A stretch of DNA of 6,340 nt from positions 1 through 6,340 of the forward strand of contig CAJWAH010000081.1 of the NCBI GenBank assembly GCA_913020095.1. Direction: 5' to 3'. The notes below the pieces were generated by a model. That model saw only the letters and a program-made list of their open reading frames with translations. It searched no databases and was not told the DNA's origin. Each line of letters starts with the position of its first letter. Positions within the stretch are counted from its first letter, which is position 1. The DNA is from an uncultured Synechococcus sp. Lineage in GTDB: Bacteria > Cyanobacteriota > Cyanobacteriia > PCC-6307 > Cyanobiaceae. Shown here in pieces: positions 1 to 6,340 of this stretch. The position numbers and the translations under genes are program-made.

Positions 1-596
1 GCTTCCGCAAAAAGCCTGGTGAGTCTGACGAAGGAGATAAGAGCTTTTTCCTTGATGCTGATAAATCCAGCAGCCTGGGTGATGTGGATTTCATGCGTCG
101 CTCCAACACCATCCGCCGCACCTTTCCTGGCACGGCTGAAAACCCTGGGATGAAAGAGCGCATCGAGGATGTGGCCTCGATGGAAGCTCAGATGGCCAAG
201 GTCTCCGAGGGCCTACCGGAAGCTGGTGGCAACCAGTCCGTTGCACGCGTCGATCCCGGTGTGCCCAAGCCGGTGAAAAAGACCTTCGCCCAGCCGATGT
301 CCCAGCAACAGCTGAAGGACCGCATGAAAGGTTCTGCTGTGAGCACCAACGTGCCCGGCACCACGTCCAAGACAGCTCCGATTGCAAACCCTGCTGGTAG
401 CCCAGCCGCTCAACCCAGTCAGCCAGCAGCGGCATCGCAGATGGCTCCTGTTCCGCAGATGGCGCCTGTTCCGCCCATGCCGACCGCCGGCAATGGCAAT
501 GCGCAGGCTTCCAAGCCAGCTCCCGGTAGTGCCCCTGGCTCCGCTAAGCCCGGTTCCATTGATCCTTTCAAGGACATGCTTAAGGACATTCGCTGA
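1..596 (+). CDS. Unknown protein with disordered Pro/Ala/Gln-rich C-terminal half, 5' partial
   Basis: I do not recognise this gene and assign no function. The frame that ends in TGA at 594-596 is open to the left edge (first full codon at position 3) and has no start codon before a GTG at 84. That GTG is probably internal, because the residues before it (with FFLDADKSSSLGDVDF) look like ordinary coding sequence, so the real start lies outside the window. About 197 residues are visible. The first ~70 are charged and may be folded or a conserved block, including the stretch DFMRRSNTIRRTFPGTAENP. From about residue 85 on it is Pro, Ala, Gln, Ser and Met rich, includes a tandem QMAPVP repeat, and looks intrinsically disordered. 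It ends in a short charged, probably helical tail, DPFKDMLKDIR. The visible part has no Cys, Trp, Tyr or His. No signal peptide or membrane segment is visible in this portion. It converges on cobN with a 2-nt gap. Coding status is fairly sure; the role is unknown. Confidence 0.8.
   Translation, partial: FRKKPGESDEGDKSFFLDADKSSSLGDVDFMRRSNTIRRTFPGTAENPGMKERIEDVASMEAQMAKVSEGLPEAGGNQSVARVDPGVPKPVKKTFAQPMSQQQLKDRMKGSAVSTNVPGTTSKTAPIANPAGSPAAQPSQPAAASQMAPVPQMAPVPPMPTAGNGNAQASKPAPGSAPGSAKPGSIDPFKDMLKDIR
438..473 (+). repeat. Two tandem 18-nt units encoding QMAPVP twice
   Basis: Units 438-455 and 456-473 are identical except for one third-position base (GCT versus GCG, both Ala). They are followed by a degenerate Pro-Met-Pro continuation. 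The repeat lies in the disordered part of the unknown protein and looks like a recent in-frame duplication by replication slippage. Confidence 0.85.
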
Positions 597-604
597 GTTC
601 AGCG
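591..604. repeat. Perfect 6-bp inverted repeat spanning both convergent stop codons
   Basis: CGCTGA, two bases GT, then TCAGCG. The symmetry arises because both converging genes end in Arg (CGC) followed by TGA, one on each strand. The 2-nt loop is too tight for all six pairs to form in RNA, and no T-run follows on either strand, so this is not called as a terminator. Confidence 0.6.
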
Positions 605-3600
605 CTGGTTTCCGGTTTCAATCTGCTGCTCACTACTGAGCACCAGCTCGCGGAGCTGATCCAATTGGTTGGGTTCTGGAGATTCCCAGAGCCCACGGTT
701 GTTGGCTTCGAGCAGTCGTTCGGCCATATCCCTTAGGGCCCAGGGGTTGTGGCTCCTGAGGTGATCCAGCACAGCGTCTGATTGCAGCCATTGCTTGCAC
801 ACTTCGCTGTAGGCCCAATCGGGCACCACATGGGTGCAGGCGTCATAGGCAAAGAGGTAGTCGAGGCTGGCGGCCAGTTCAAAACCGCCCTTGTAGCCGT
901 GTTTGGCCATGCCTTGGATCCAGCGCGGATTCAGCAAGCGGCTTCTGATCACCTTGTCGAGTTCCTGCTGTAAGGGCTTGGGCTTGGGCCGCTCTGGTCT
1001 GCTGTGGTCGCCAAACCAGAGGGCTGGGGTCTCGCCTTTCAAGGTCCCAACAGCGGCGGCCAGGCCCCCTTGGAATTGGTAGTAGTCATCGGAATCGAGC
1101 AGGTCATGCTCGCGGTTGTCCTGGTTGTGCAGGATCAACTCCACCTGACGAAGGCGATCTTCCAGCCCACTGCGGTCTTTAAGGGGTTCACCGGCTGCTC
1201 CGTAATCCCATTGACTCCAGTTCAAGAAGGCCTCGGCTAAATCCGAGCGCTCATCCCATTGCCCGGAGTCGATGAGCCCCTGCAGTCCAGCGCCATAGGC
1301 GCCAGGCGCTGAGCCATAGATGGCACACATCCGTTGACTCGGATCGCTTTGCTGAGCGCGCACCAACTGATCGGCCTGATTGAGCCAGCCAATCAGCTGC
1401 GGAAAGGCATCACGGAAGAAGCCCGAGATCCTCACGGTGACCTCCACCCGCGGACGCCCAAGGGCTGATTCGGGGATCAACTCCAGGCCAACCATGCGCC
1501 GGCTGGGGCCATCCCATCGCGGCCGCACACCCATCAAGGCCAGCACTTGAGCCACATCGTCACCACCGGTTCGCATGGTGCTGGTCCCCCAAATGGAGAT
1601 GGCCAAATGCTTGAGATGCTCCCCCTCCTGCTGCAGGTGCTGTTGCAGCAGCGCATCGGCACTGCGGTAGCCCAGATCCCAGGCTGTTTCGGTGGGCACA
1701 CCACGCAGGTCAACCGCGTAAAAATTGCGGCCCGTGGGCAGCACGTCAGCGCGGCCGCGTGTTGGGGCCCCTGAGGGTCCGGCTTCAACCCGTTCACCCC
1801 GCAGGCCGGCCAATAGGTTGCGCTGCTCACTGCTGCTGCAGGCCATCAGCGCGGGTTGAATCACGCGCTGGATGTGGGCAAACACCTGTCGCGTTTGCTC
1901 ACCTGGATAAGCGGAACTGCCGCGTAAACACTGCAGCGCCAGCTGCTCCAACACCTCCACCGCATCACCCACTTGCCTTGGTGTGGCGCGCTTGGGTTGC
2001 AGGGCCAACAAGCGCTGTTGATCAGCACCAGAGAGCGCCATTGATTCCTCATCCGTCCAGGGGTCACACTCCAGGGCCAGATCCTCAGCAAGGGCTCGCG
2101 TTAAGCCAGGCCGCCCGGGCCCAGGACAACGGGCGATAGCCAACACCAATTCCTCGAGCTGCGGTTGTTCGGGTTGCTTGCCATAGATGTGCAGGCCGGT
2201 GCGAATTTGCGCTTCTTTGAGTTCGCAGAGATAGCCATCAACGCTGTCGAGACGTTCTTCGAAGCTTGCCTCCGATGGGTTGAGGTTGAGCTCGCGAAGG
2301 CTCTGCTCAAGCCGCTGCCGCAGCAATTTGCGGCGTTCACTGCCCAATTGGATGGCCTCCCAATATTCATCAACGAGCCCCTCCAGTTCAGCCAAGGGCC
2401 CATGCAACCCGGCGCGTCCCAGCGGTGGAGTGAGGTGATCGAGGATTAAGGCCTGGCTTCGTCGTTTGGCTTGGGAACCTTCGCCAGGGTCGTTGACGAT
2501 GAAGGGGTAGAGGTGGGGCATCGGCCCCAGGCACAACTGGGGGAAACAGGCCGGGCTTTGGCCCATCCCCTTGCCGGGTAACCACTCGAGGTTGCCGTGT
2601 TTACCCAAATGGATCACGGCATGGGCGTCGAAGTGCCGTTGAATCCAGATGTAGTGGGCCAGGTAGGCGTGGGTCGGCGCCAGATCAGGGGCGTGATAAT
2701 TGAGGCTCGGGTCGCGGTCATAGCCCCGCGAGGGCTGCAGGATCACGGTGACGTTGCCGTAGCGCTTGGCGGATAAAGGGAAGCCGTCGCCATCGATGGT
2801 GGGGTCGGCGCTGGGCTCGCCCCAGCGATCCACCACGGCTTGACGCGCTTCTGGCGCCAATCGTCTCCAGAACGCTTCGTAGTCCGCCAGCTTCAGCTGT
2901 TCGCTAGCTCGGTGGTGCCACGTTTCAGGATCAGGGGTGCGGCCCGAGCTGAGCTCAGCAATCAACGCATCACTGGTGGCAGGGATTGGGCCCTCTCCCA
3001 GCCAGTAGCCCTCCTGCTCTAGCCATTTCAAGATCGCCACGGCACTGGCGGGTGTGTCGAGCCCAACGCCATTGGCGAGGCGAGCATTGCGTGTGGGGTA
3101 ATTGGCCAGAACCAGGGCAATGCGCTTGCTGGGCTCAGGCGTTTGCCGCAAGGCGATCCATCGCTTGGTGAGCTCAATGCTCCAGGCCACACCAGCAGGG
3201 TCGGGTTGATAGCGCTGGATCGCGCATTGCAGCGCGTCGTCTTTTTGCGCCAGCTCCTTAAAGCCACCAATGCGGGCCATCAACCGGCCATCGAGCTCGG
3301 GCAATGCCACTTGCATGGCCAAATCCAATGGGCTCAGGCCCACGGAGCTGGTTTGCCAGCGCTGCTGGCTGCCTGAGCTGATCAACAACTGAATCACGGG
3401 AACCGCGAGCTGTTGCCACAGGGGAGCCCCATCACCGGCCCGGTCCGCTTGCACCGAGGCAAAGCCGGTGCAACAGATCACCGCCTCAACAGCGGCCTGG
3501 CTGAAGTGATCACGGACGGCCTGCTGCAGGGCTGGGTCGCGTAAACCGCTGACCAACAGGATTCGCGGGCACAGGCCAGAGCGACGTAGACAGGCTGCGA

Positions 3601-4225
3601 TCTCTTCGAGCAGCGCCGTGTCGCCACTGCTCCACAGGGCCCTGTAGGCCACCACCCCCACCGTTGGGCCGTCATCGGCTTGCCAGTCGAAACAGAGTGG
3701 GTCGGGTTGCGGCTGCGGCTCAGGGGCACTGGGTGCAGCCGCGGCCAACCAGCGCTGACACCAAAGGAGCACCGCATCAATGTTGTCTGGACCTCCATGG
3801 CGCAAGCAGCTGGCTAACGCCAGGGCCGTGGTGGCAGGTTCACTGCTGAGGTCAGCCAATTCCTCGGCACCATCGGCGGTGCCGCCGAGCACCAACAGAG
3901 CGCGCTGCGGTGATTGGGCGGCCCACTCACGCAGTTGTTCCAGGCCGTAGCTCCAATGACCCCGGCCACCAAGCAACCGCACAACCACCAAGCGGGTGGC
4001 CGCCAGCGAACTGCGGATGTAGTGATCGATGGCGGCTGGATGGCTTAACGCCGCCAGGTTCAAGCCCCGCATCCAGGCGGGATCACCAGCGGCTGAGAGC
4101 CGCTGAGCGATCAGGCTGAGGTCGCTATCGGCGTGACTGAGCACCAGCGCCGGCAGGGAATCCTGCTCAACCAGGAGCGCATCCCCCTCGCCGGGATCCC
4201 CTGGCAGTGCTGCCAATCTGTGCAT
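599..4225 (-). CDS. cobN: CobN, cobaltochelatase large subunit
   Basis: CobN is the large, tetrapyrrole-binding subunit of the ATP-dependent cobaltochelatase that puts Co2+ into a hydrogenobyrinic acid a,c-diamide-type corrin during cobalamin synthesis; it acts in the cytoplasm with AAA+ partner subunits. The protein spans the CobN/magnesium-chelatase H family along its whole length. Residues below count from the upstream ATG at 4285. Visible blocks are NYPTRNARLANGVGLDTPAS (395-414), HLGKHGNLEWLPGKGMG (559-575), the DVLPTGRNFYAVD block (848-859), WGTSTMRTGGDDVAQVLALMG (899-919), RISGFFRDAFPQLI (952-965), IYGSAPGAYGAGL (989-1001), HNQDNREHDLLDSDDYYQFQ (1053-1072), and a GYKGGFE (1130-1136) to NPWALRDMAERLLEA (1180-1194) end. 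I chose the ATG at 4225, giving 1208 residues, because MHRLAALPGDPGE looks like the family N-terminus; the 20 residues from 4285 look non-conserved and would make the start overlap the ilvE start. The length is typical of CobN, and the extra N-terminal domain usual in ChlH is not evident. No partner (CobS/CobT or ChlI/ChlD) is in the window. Stop TGA is at 601-599. No frameshift seen. Confidence 0.93.
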   Translation of the reverse strand: MHRLAALPGDPGEGDALLVEQDSLPALVLSHADSDLSLIAQRLSAAGDPAWMRGLNLAALSHPAAIDHYIRSSLAATRLVVVRLLGGRGHWSYGLEQLREWAAQSPQRALLVLGGTADGAEELADLSSEPATTALALASCLRHGGPDNIDAVLLWCQRWLAAAAPSAPEPQPQPDPLCFDWQADDGPTVGVVAYRALWSSGDTALLEEIAACLRRSGLCPRILLVSGLRDPALQQAVRDHFSQAAVEAVICCTGFASVQADRAGDGAPLWQQLAVPVIQLLISSGSQQRWQTSSVGLSPLDLAMQVALPELDGRLMARIGGFKELAQKDDALQCAIQRYQPDPAGVAWSIELTKRWIALRQTPEPSKRIALVLANYPTRNARLANGVGLDTPASAVAILKWLEQEGYWLGEGPIPATSDALIAELSSGRTPDPETWHHRASEQLKLADYEAFWRRLAPEARQAVVDRWGEPSADPTIDGDGFPLSAKRYGNVTVILQPSRGYDRDPSLNYHAPDLAPTHAYLAHYIWIQRHFDAHAVIHLGKHGNLEWLPGKGMGQSPACFPQLCLGPMPHLYPFIVNDPGEGSQAKRRSQALILDHLTPPLGRAGLHGPLAELEGLVDEYWEAIQLGSERRKLLRQRLEQSLRELNLNPSEASFEERLDSVDGYLCELKEAQIRTGLHIYGKQPEQPQLEELVLAIARCPGPGRPGLTRALAEDLALECDPWTDEESMALSGADQQRLLALQPKRATPRQVGDAVEVLEQLALQCLRGSSAYPGEQTRQVFAHIQRVIQPALMACSSSEQRNLLAGLRGERVEAGPSGAPTRGRADVLPTGRNFYAVDLRGVPTETAWDLGYRSADALLQQHLQQEGEHLKHLAISIWGTSTMRTGGDDVAQVLALMGVRPRWDGPSRRMVGLELIPESALGRPRVEVTVRISGFFRDAFPQLIGWLNQADQLVRAQQSDPSQRMCAIYGSAPGAYGAGLQGLIDSGQWDERSDLAEAFLNWSQWDYGAAGEPLKDRSGLEDRLRQVELILHNQDNREHDLLDSDDYYQFQGGLAAAVGTLKGETPALWFGDHSRPERPKPKPLQQELDKVIRSRLLNPRWIQGMAKHGYKGGFELAASLDYLFAYDACTHVVPDWAYSEVCKQWLQSDAVLDHLRSHNPWALRDMAERLLEANNRGLWESPEPNQLDQLRELVLSSEQQIETGNQR
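627..658. other. Two adjacent short hairpins inside the cobN 3' end
   Basis: TGCTCA, CTAC, TGAGCA (627-642) is followed one base later by CAGCTC, GCG, GAGCTG (644-658); both stems are 6-bp perfect. They lie in cobN codons for the C-terminal helix and just past the stop of the convergent unknown gene. On the + strand they would be in the 3' end of that gene's transcript. No T-run follows, so intrinsic termination is not supported. They could stabilise either mRNA end or be coincidental products of Leu/Glu/Gln codons. Confidence 0.3.
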
Positions 4226-4283
4226 GGCTTGATTCTCGCCCAGCAGAGGAGGTGAGAAGATCTGCCCAGGTCTGTGTCGCTCC
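4226..4283. promoter_or_regulatory. Divergent cobN-ilvE intergenic region
   Basis: This 58-bp gap, given the cobN start at 4225, is the only non-coding stretch in the window. It must hold the 5' leaders of both genes. I see no convincing -10/-35 pair on either strand. At least one promoter therefore probably lies inside the N-terminal codons of the opposite gene, or the two transcripts overlap at their 5' ends. The cobN side has only a weak purine stretch (GGGCGAGAA on the minus strand) before its ATG. Confidence 0.55.
4247..4255 (+). promoter_or_regulatory. Perfect Shine-Dalgarno-like AGGAGGTGA at unusual distance from ilvE
   Basis: AGGAGGTGA matches nine consecutive bases of the anti-Shine-Dalgarno of bacterial 16S rRNA. 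Its 3' end is 28 nt before the ilvE ATG at 4284, too far for normal use. The ilvE frame is open from 4233, but between this site and the ATG it contains no ATG, GTG or TTG, only an ATC at 4260 and a CTG at 4272. It may be a coincidence, a ribosome standby site, or the real initiation signal for a non-canonical start. Confidence 0.35.
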
Positions 4284-5198
4284 ATGCATCGCTTCCTGCC
4301 CTACGCCTGGTTCGGCGGACGCTGCGTGCCATTTGCTGAAGCCACGCTGTCGGTGGCGACCCATGCTTTGCACTACGGCACCGGTGCCTTTGGCGGCATG
4401 CGGGCCCTGCCAAACCCACAAGATCCCGGCGAGATCCTCTTATTTCGGGCTGATCGCCATGCCAAGCGCCTGAGCCAGAGCGCCCGCTTGCTACTAACTG
4501 ACTTGCCTGCCTCCACTGTCTTGGAGGCCGTGGAAGCCTTCTTGAAGGCCAACCAACCCAGCTGTCCGATCTACCTGCGCCCGTTCGTTTACACCTCTGA
4601 TCTGGGCATCGCTCCTCGTCTGCACGACATTGAGACTGATTTTCTGATCTATGGCCTGGAGCTGGGGGACTACCTCTCCCCTGAAGGGGTGAGCTGCCGC
4701 ATCAGCTCCTGGACCCGTCAGGAAGACCGTTCCCTGCCCCTGCGGGGCAAGATCAGCGGCGCTTACATCACCAGCTCCCTTGCCAAAACAGAGGCGGTGA
4801 AGAGTGGATTTGATGAGGCCCTGCTGCTCAACAGCCGCGGCAAGGTGAGCGAAGCCAGCGGCATGAACCTATTCATCGTTCGCGATGGTGTGCTCTACAC
4901 CCCTGGCGTTGATCAAGACATCCTGGAGGGCATCACCCGCGGCAGCGTGATCGAGCTGGCCCGCCACATGGGCTACACGGTGGTGGAACGGCCGATTGAT
5001 AAGAGCGAATTATTTGTTGCCGAGGAGGTTTTCCTCACTGGCACCGCCGCGAAGGTCACCCCGGTGCGCCGGGTGGAATGCACCGACCTCTCCTCTGATC
5101 GGCCAGTGATGAATTCCCTGCGCGAGCGGATCACCGCCATTACTGAGGGTCGGGACCCTAACTTTGAGCACTGGGTGACGCGGATTCGTATCAAGTGA
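4284..5198 (+). CDS. ilvE: Branched-chain amino acid aminotransferase (fold-type IV PLP enzyme)
   Basis: IlvE transfers the amino group between glutamate and the 2-oxo acids of valine, leucine and isoleucine, the last step of their synthesis, in the cytoplasm with pyridoxal phosphate. The 304-residue protein has the class IV aminotransferase layout. [11 protein letters not shown] (30-40) is the N-terminal substrate/PLP-side motif. Lys156 in [19 protein letters not shown] is the expected Schiff-base lysine, and Glu190 in [13 protein letters not shown] is the PLP-nitrogen contact. [11 protein letters not shown] (217-227) and the phosphate-binding [11 protein letters not shown] (252-262) follow. 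Length matches the E. coli enzyme (about 309). The start at 4284 is chosen because [12 protein letters not shown] looks, from memory, like the picocyanobacterial family start and no ordinary start codon lies upstream in frame. It is divergent from cobN and directly coupled to metH downstream. D-amino-acid transaminase or ADC lyase share the fold, but the TGTAA-type end and length favour IlvE. A role in transaminating the methionine-salvage keto acid is possible for this family and is inference only. Confidence 0.93.
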   Translation: MHRFLPYAWFGGRCVPFAEATLSVATHALHYGTGAFGGMRALPNPQDPGEILLFRADRHAKRLSQSARLLLTDLPASTVLEAVEAFLKANQPSCPIYLRPFVYTSDLGIAPRLHDIETDFLIYGLELGDYLSPEGVSCRISSWTRQEDRSLPLRGKISGAYITSSLAKTEAVKSGFDEALLLNSRGKVSEASGMNLFIVRDGVLYTPGVDQDILEGITRGSVIELARHMGYTVVERPIDKSELFVAEEVFLTGTAAKVTPVRRVECTDLSSDRPVMNSLRERITAITEGRDPNFEHWVTRIRIK

Positions 5199-5200
5199 TG
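5195..5200 (+). other. Stop-start overlap coupling ilvE and metH
   Basis: The bases GTGATG contain the ilvE stop TGA (5196-5198) and the metH ATG (5198-5200), sharing one base. The GTG at 5195 is in frame with the ATG, so a GTG start would give a 4-nt overlap instead. No strong Shine-Dalgarno precedes it within the end of ilvE, which fits re-initiation by ribosomes finishing ilvE. Confidence 0.8.
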
Positions 5201-6340
5201 CACCGTTTTCTGGAGAGACTGCACGCTCCGGAGCGGCCAGTTCTTGTCTTTGATGGAGCGACGGGAACCTCGCTCCAACAGATGGATCTCGGCCCCGACG
5301 ACTTCGGCGGCGCTGCGCTTGAGGGGTGCAACGAAAACCTTGTGGTGACCAGACCGGATGCCGTGCAAGAGGTGCACCGGCAGTTCCTTGAGGCCGGTTG
5401 CGATGTGATCGAAACCGACACCTTCGGGGCTACCTCCTTGGTGTTGGCCGAATACGACCTGCAGGACCAGACCTACGAGCTCAACGTCAAAGCGGCTCAA
5501 CTGGCCCGCGAGATGGCCGATCGCTACAGCACCCCAGAGAAACCTCGCTTTGTGGCCGGTTCCATGGGCCCCACCACCAAGCTGCCCACCCTGGGGCACG
5601 TGGGTTTCGATGCCATGCGCGATTCCTTTGCCGAGCAGGCCCGTGGCTTGCTTGCCGGCAATGTGGATCTCTTCATCATCGAAACCTGCCAAGACCCGCT
5701 GCAAATCAAGGCAGCCTTGGCTGGCCTTGAGCAGGCGTTTGCTGCCGCTGGCGAGCGGCGGCCGGTGATGGTCAGCGTGACGATGGAAACCACCGGCACG
5801 ATGTTGGTGGGCTCCGACATTGCCGCTGTGGTGGCGATTCTCGAACCCTTCCCGATTGATGTGTTGGGCCTCAATTGCGCCACGGGCCCCGAGCAGATGA
5901 AAGAGCACGTGCGATACCTCAGCGCGCACGCTCCCTTTGTGGTGAGTTGCATTCCCAATGCAGGCTTGCCGGAAAACGTGGGCGGCGTTGCCCACTACCG
6001 CTTGACCCCGGTGGAGATGAAGATGGCGATGCACCACTTCATCGAAGACCTCGGGGTTCAGGTGATTGGTGGTTGTTGCGGCACCACGCCAGCCCACATC
6101 GCTGCCCTGGCTGAGTTGGCCGAGGAGATGACCCCAGCGGAACGGCCGGTGCGTACGCCGCAGGCACAACAACAGCGCCCCTTGCTGGGGGCTGAAGCCT
6201 CTGCGGCTTCGATTTACGGCACCACGCCTTATCACCAGGACAACTCCTTTTTGATCATTGGTGAGCGGCTCAATGCCAGTGGCAGCCGCAAGGTGCGCGA
6301 ACTTCTGGCGGAGGAAGACTGGGACGGGCTGGTGTCGGTG
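5198..6340 (+). CDS. metH: Cobalamin-dependent methionine synthase, 3' partial
   Basis: MetH makes methionine from homocysteine, using 5-methyltetrahydrofolate as methyl donor and cobalamin as carrier. The frame starts at 5198 and is open to the right edge, giving 381 complete codons of a protein usually near 1200 residues. Visible is the N-terminal homocysteine-binding (S-methyltransferase) domain: [13 protein letters not shown] (start of the barrel), [28 protein letters not shown] and [12 protein letters not shown]. The three zinc ligands are Cys227 in [11 protein letters not shown] and Cys293-Cys294 in [11 protein letters not shown]. After an Ala/Gln-rich linker, the methyltetrahydrofolate-binding domain begins at [16 protein letters not shown] (from about residue 351). 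The cobalamin-binding and reactivation domains would lie beyond the window. Cobalamin dependence is therefore inferred from the family; a two-domain protein or a betaine-homocysteine methyltransferase is less likely because the pterin domain follows directly. It overlaps ilvE by 1 nt, so the two should be one operon. Confidence 0.95.
   Translation, partial: MHRFLERLHAPERPVLVFDGATGTSLQQMDLGPDDFGGAALEGCNENLVVTRPDAVQEVHRQFLEAGCDVIETDTFGATSLVLAEYDLQDQTYELNVKAAQLAREMADRYSTPEKPRFVAGSMGPTTKLPTLGHVGFDAMRDSFAEQARGLLAGNVDLFIIETCQDPLQIKAALAGLEQAFAAAGERRPVMVSVTMETTGTMLVGSDIAAVVAILEPFPIDVLGLNCATGPEQMKEHVRYLSAHAPFVVSCIPNAGLPENVGGVAHYRLTPVEMKMAMHHFIEDLGVQVIGGCCGTTPAHIAALAELAEEMTPAERPVRTPQAQQQRPLLGAEASAASIYGTTPYHQDNSFLIIGERLNASGSRKVRELLAEEDWDGLVSV

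Noticed and set aside
84..596. Treating the GTG at 84 as the true start of the first gene
   Set aside because: The same frame is open to the window edge with protein-like sequence before the GTG, so the gene is 5' truncated by the window rather than starting here.
591..604. The stop-codon palindrome as a bidirectional intrinsic terminator
   Set aside because: The loop is only 2 nt, the stem is 6 bp, and no T-run follows on either strand. The symmetry is explained by both genes ending CGC TGA.
1759..2139. A 126-codon plus-strand open frame inside cobN, and several similar shorter ones on both strands
   Set aside because: All lie within the cobN reading frame region, with Arg/Pro/Ala-biased translations and no recognisable motif. 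The CobN frame is intact and conserved-looking across them.
599..4225. Identification of the large chelatase as ChlH (magnesium chelatase) instead of CobN
   Set aside because: The length near 1210-1230 residues, the N-terminus beginning MHRLAALPGDPGE, and the absence of an obvious ChlH-type N-terminal domain fit CobN better. A formal tree was not possible.
4973..6235. A 420-codon open frame on the minus strand opposite the end of ilvE and the start of metH
   Set aside because: It is antisense to two confidently recognised genes and its His/Gly/Arg-rich translation resembles no family I know. High third-position GC in metH removes stop codons from this complementary frame, so it is a shadow.
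1..6340. Mobile elements, CRISPR arrays, tRNA genes and HIP1 (GCGATCGC) palindromes
   Set aside because: Reading through by eye, I found no transposase-like frame, terminal repeats, spaced direct repeats, tRNA-like cloverleaf or full HIP1 octamer. Nothing supports any of these.

Overview
The window reads as a stretch of an alpha-/picocyanobacterial chromosome (marine Synechococcus or Cyanobium type). This rests on protein recognition: the IlvE N-terminus, the MetH N-terminal domain and the CobN homologue all look, from memory, like their marine Synechococcus counterparts. The moderately high GC content and very tight packing fit too. No database search was possible. Everything is protein-coding except about 60 bp between the two divergent genes, and there is no gene-free stretch longer than that.

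Layout from left to right: (1) positions 1-596, + strand, the 3' part of an unrecognised protein with a disordered Pro/Ala/Gln-rich C-terminal half; its true start lies left of the window. (2) Positions 599-4225, - strand, cobN, the large subunit of a cobaltochelatase-type enzyme, converging on gene 1 with only 2 nt between the two stop codons. (3) Positions 4284-5198, + strand, ilvE, a branched-chain amino acid aminotransferase, divergent from cobN. (4) Positions 5198 to the right edge, + strand, metH, cobalamin-dependent methionine synthase. Its start codon shares one base with the ilvE stop codon, and it is cut by the window end after 381 codons.

The common thread is corrinoid and methionine metabolism. 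CobN inserts cobalt into the corrin ring, MetH uses the finished cofactor to make methionine, and ilvE is apparently co-transcribed and translationally coupled with metH. I found no mobile element, tRNA/rRNA, CRISPR array or phage signature. I do not see a convincing undescribed system. The points most worth a second look are the unknown tail-peptide protein, the start-codon arrangement between cobN and ilvE with a perfect but badly spaced Shine-Dalgarno, and the ilvE-metH coupling.
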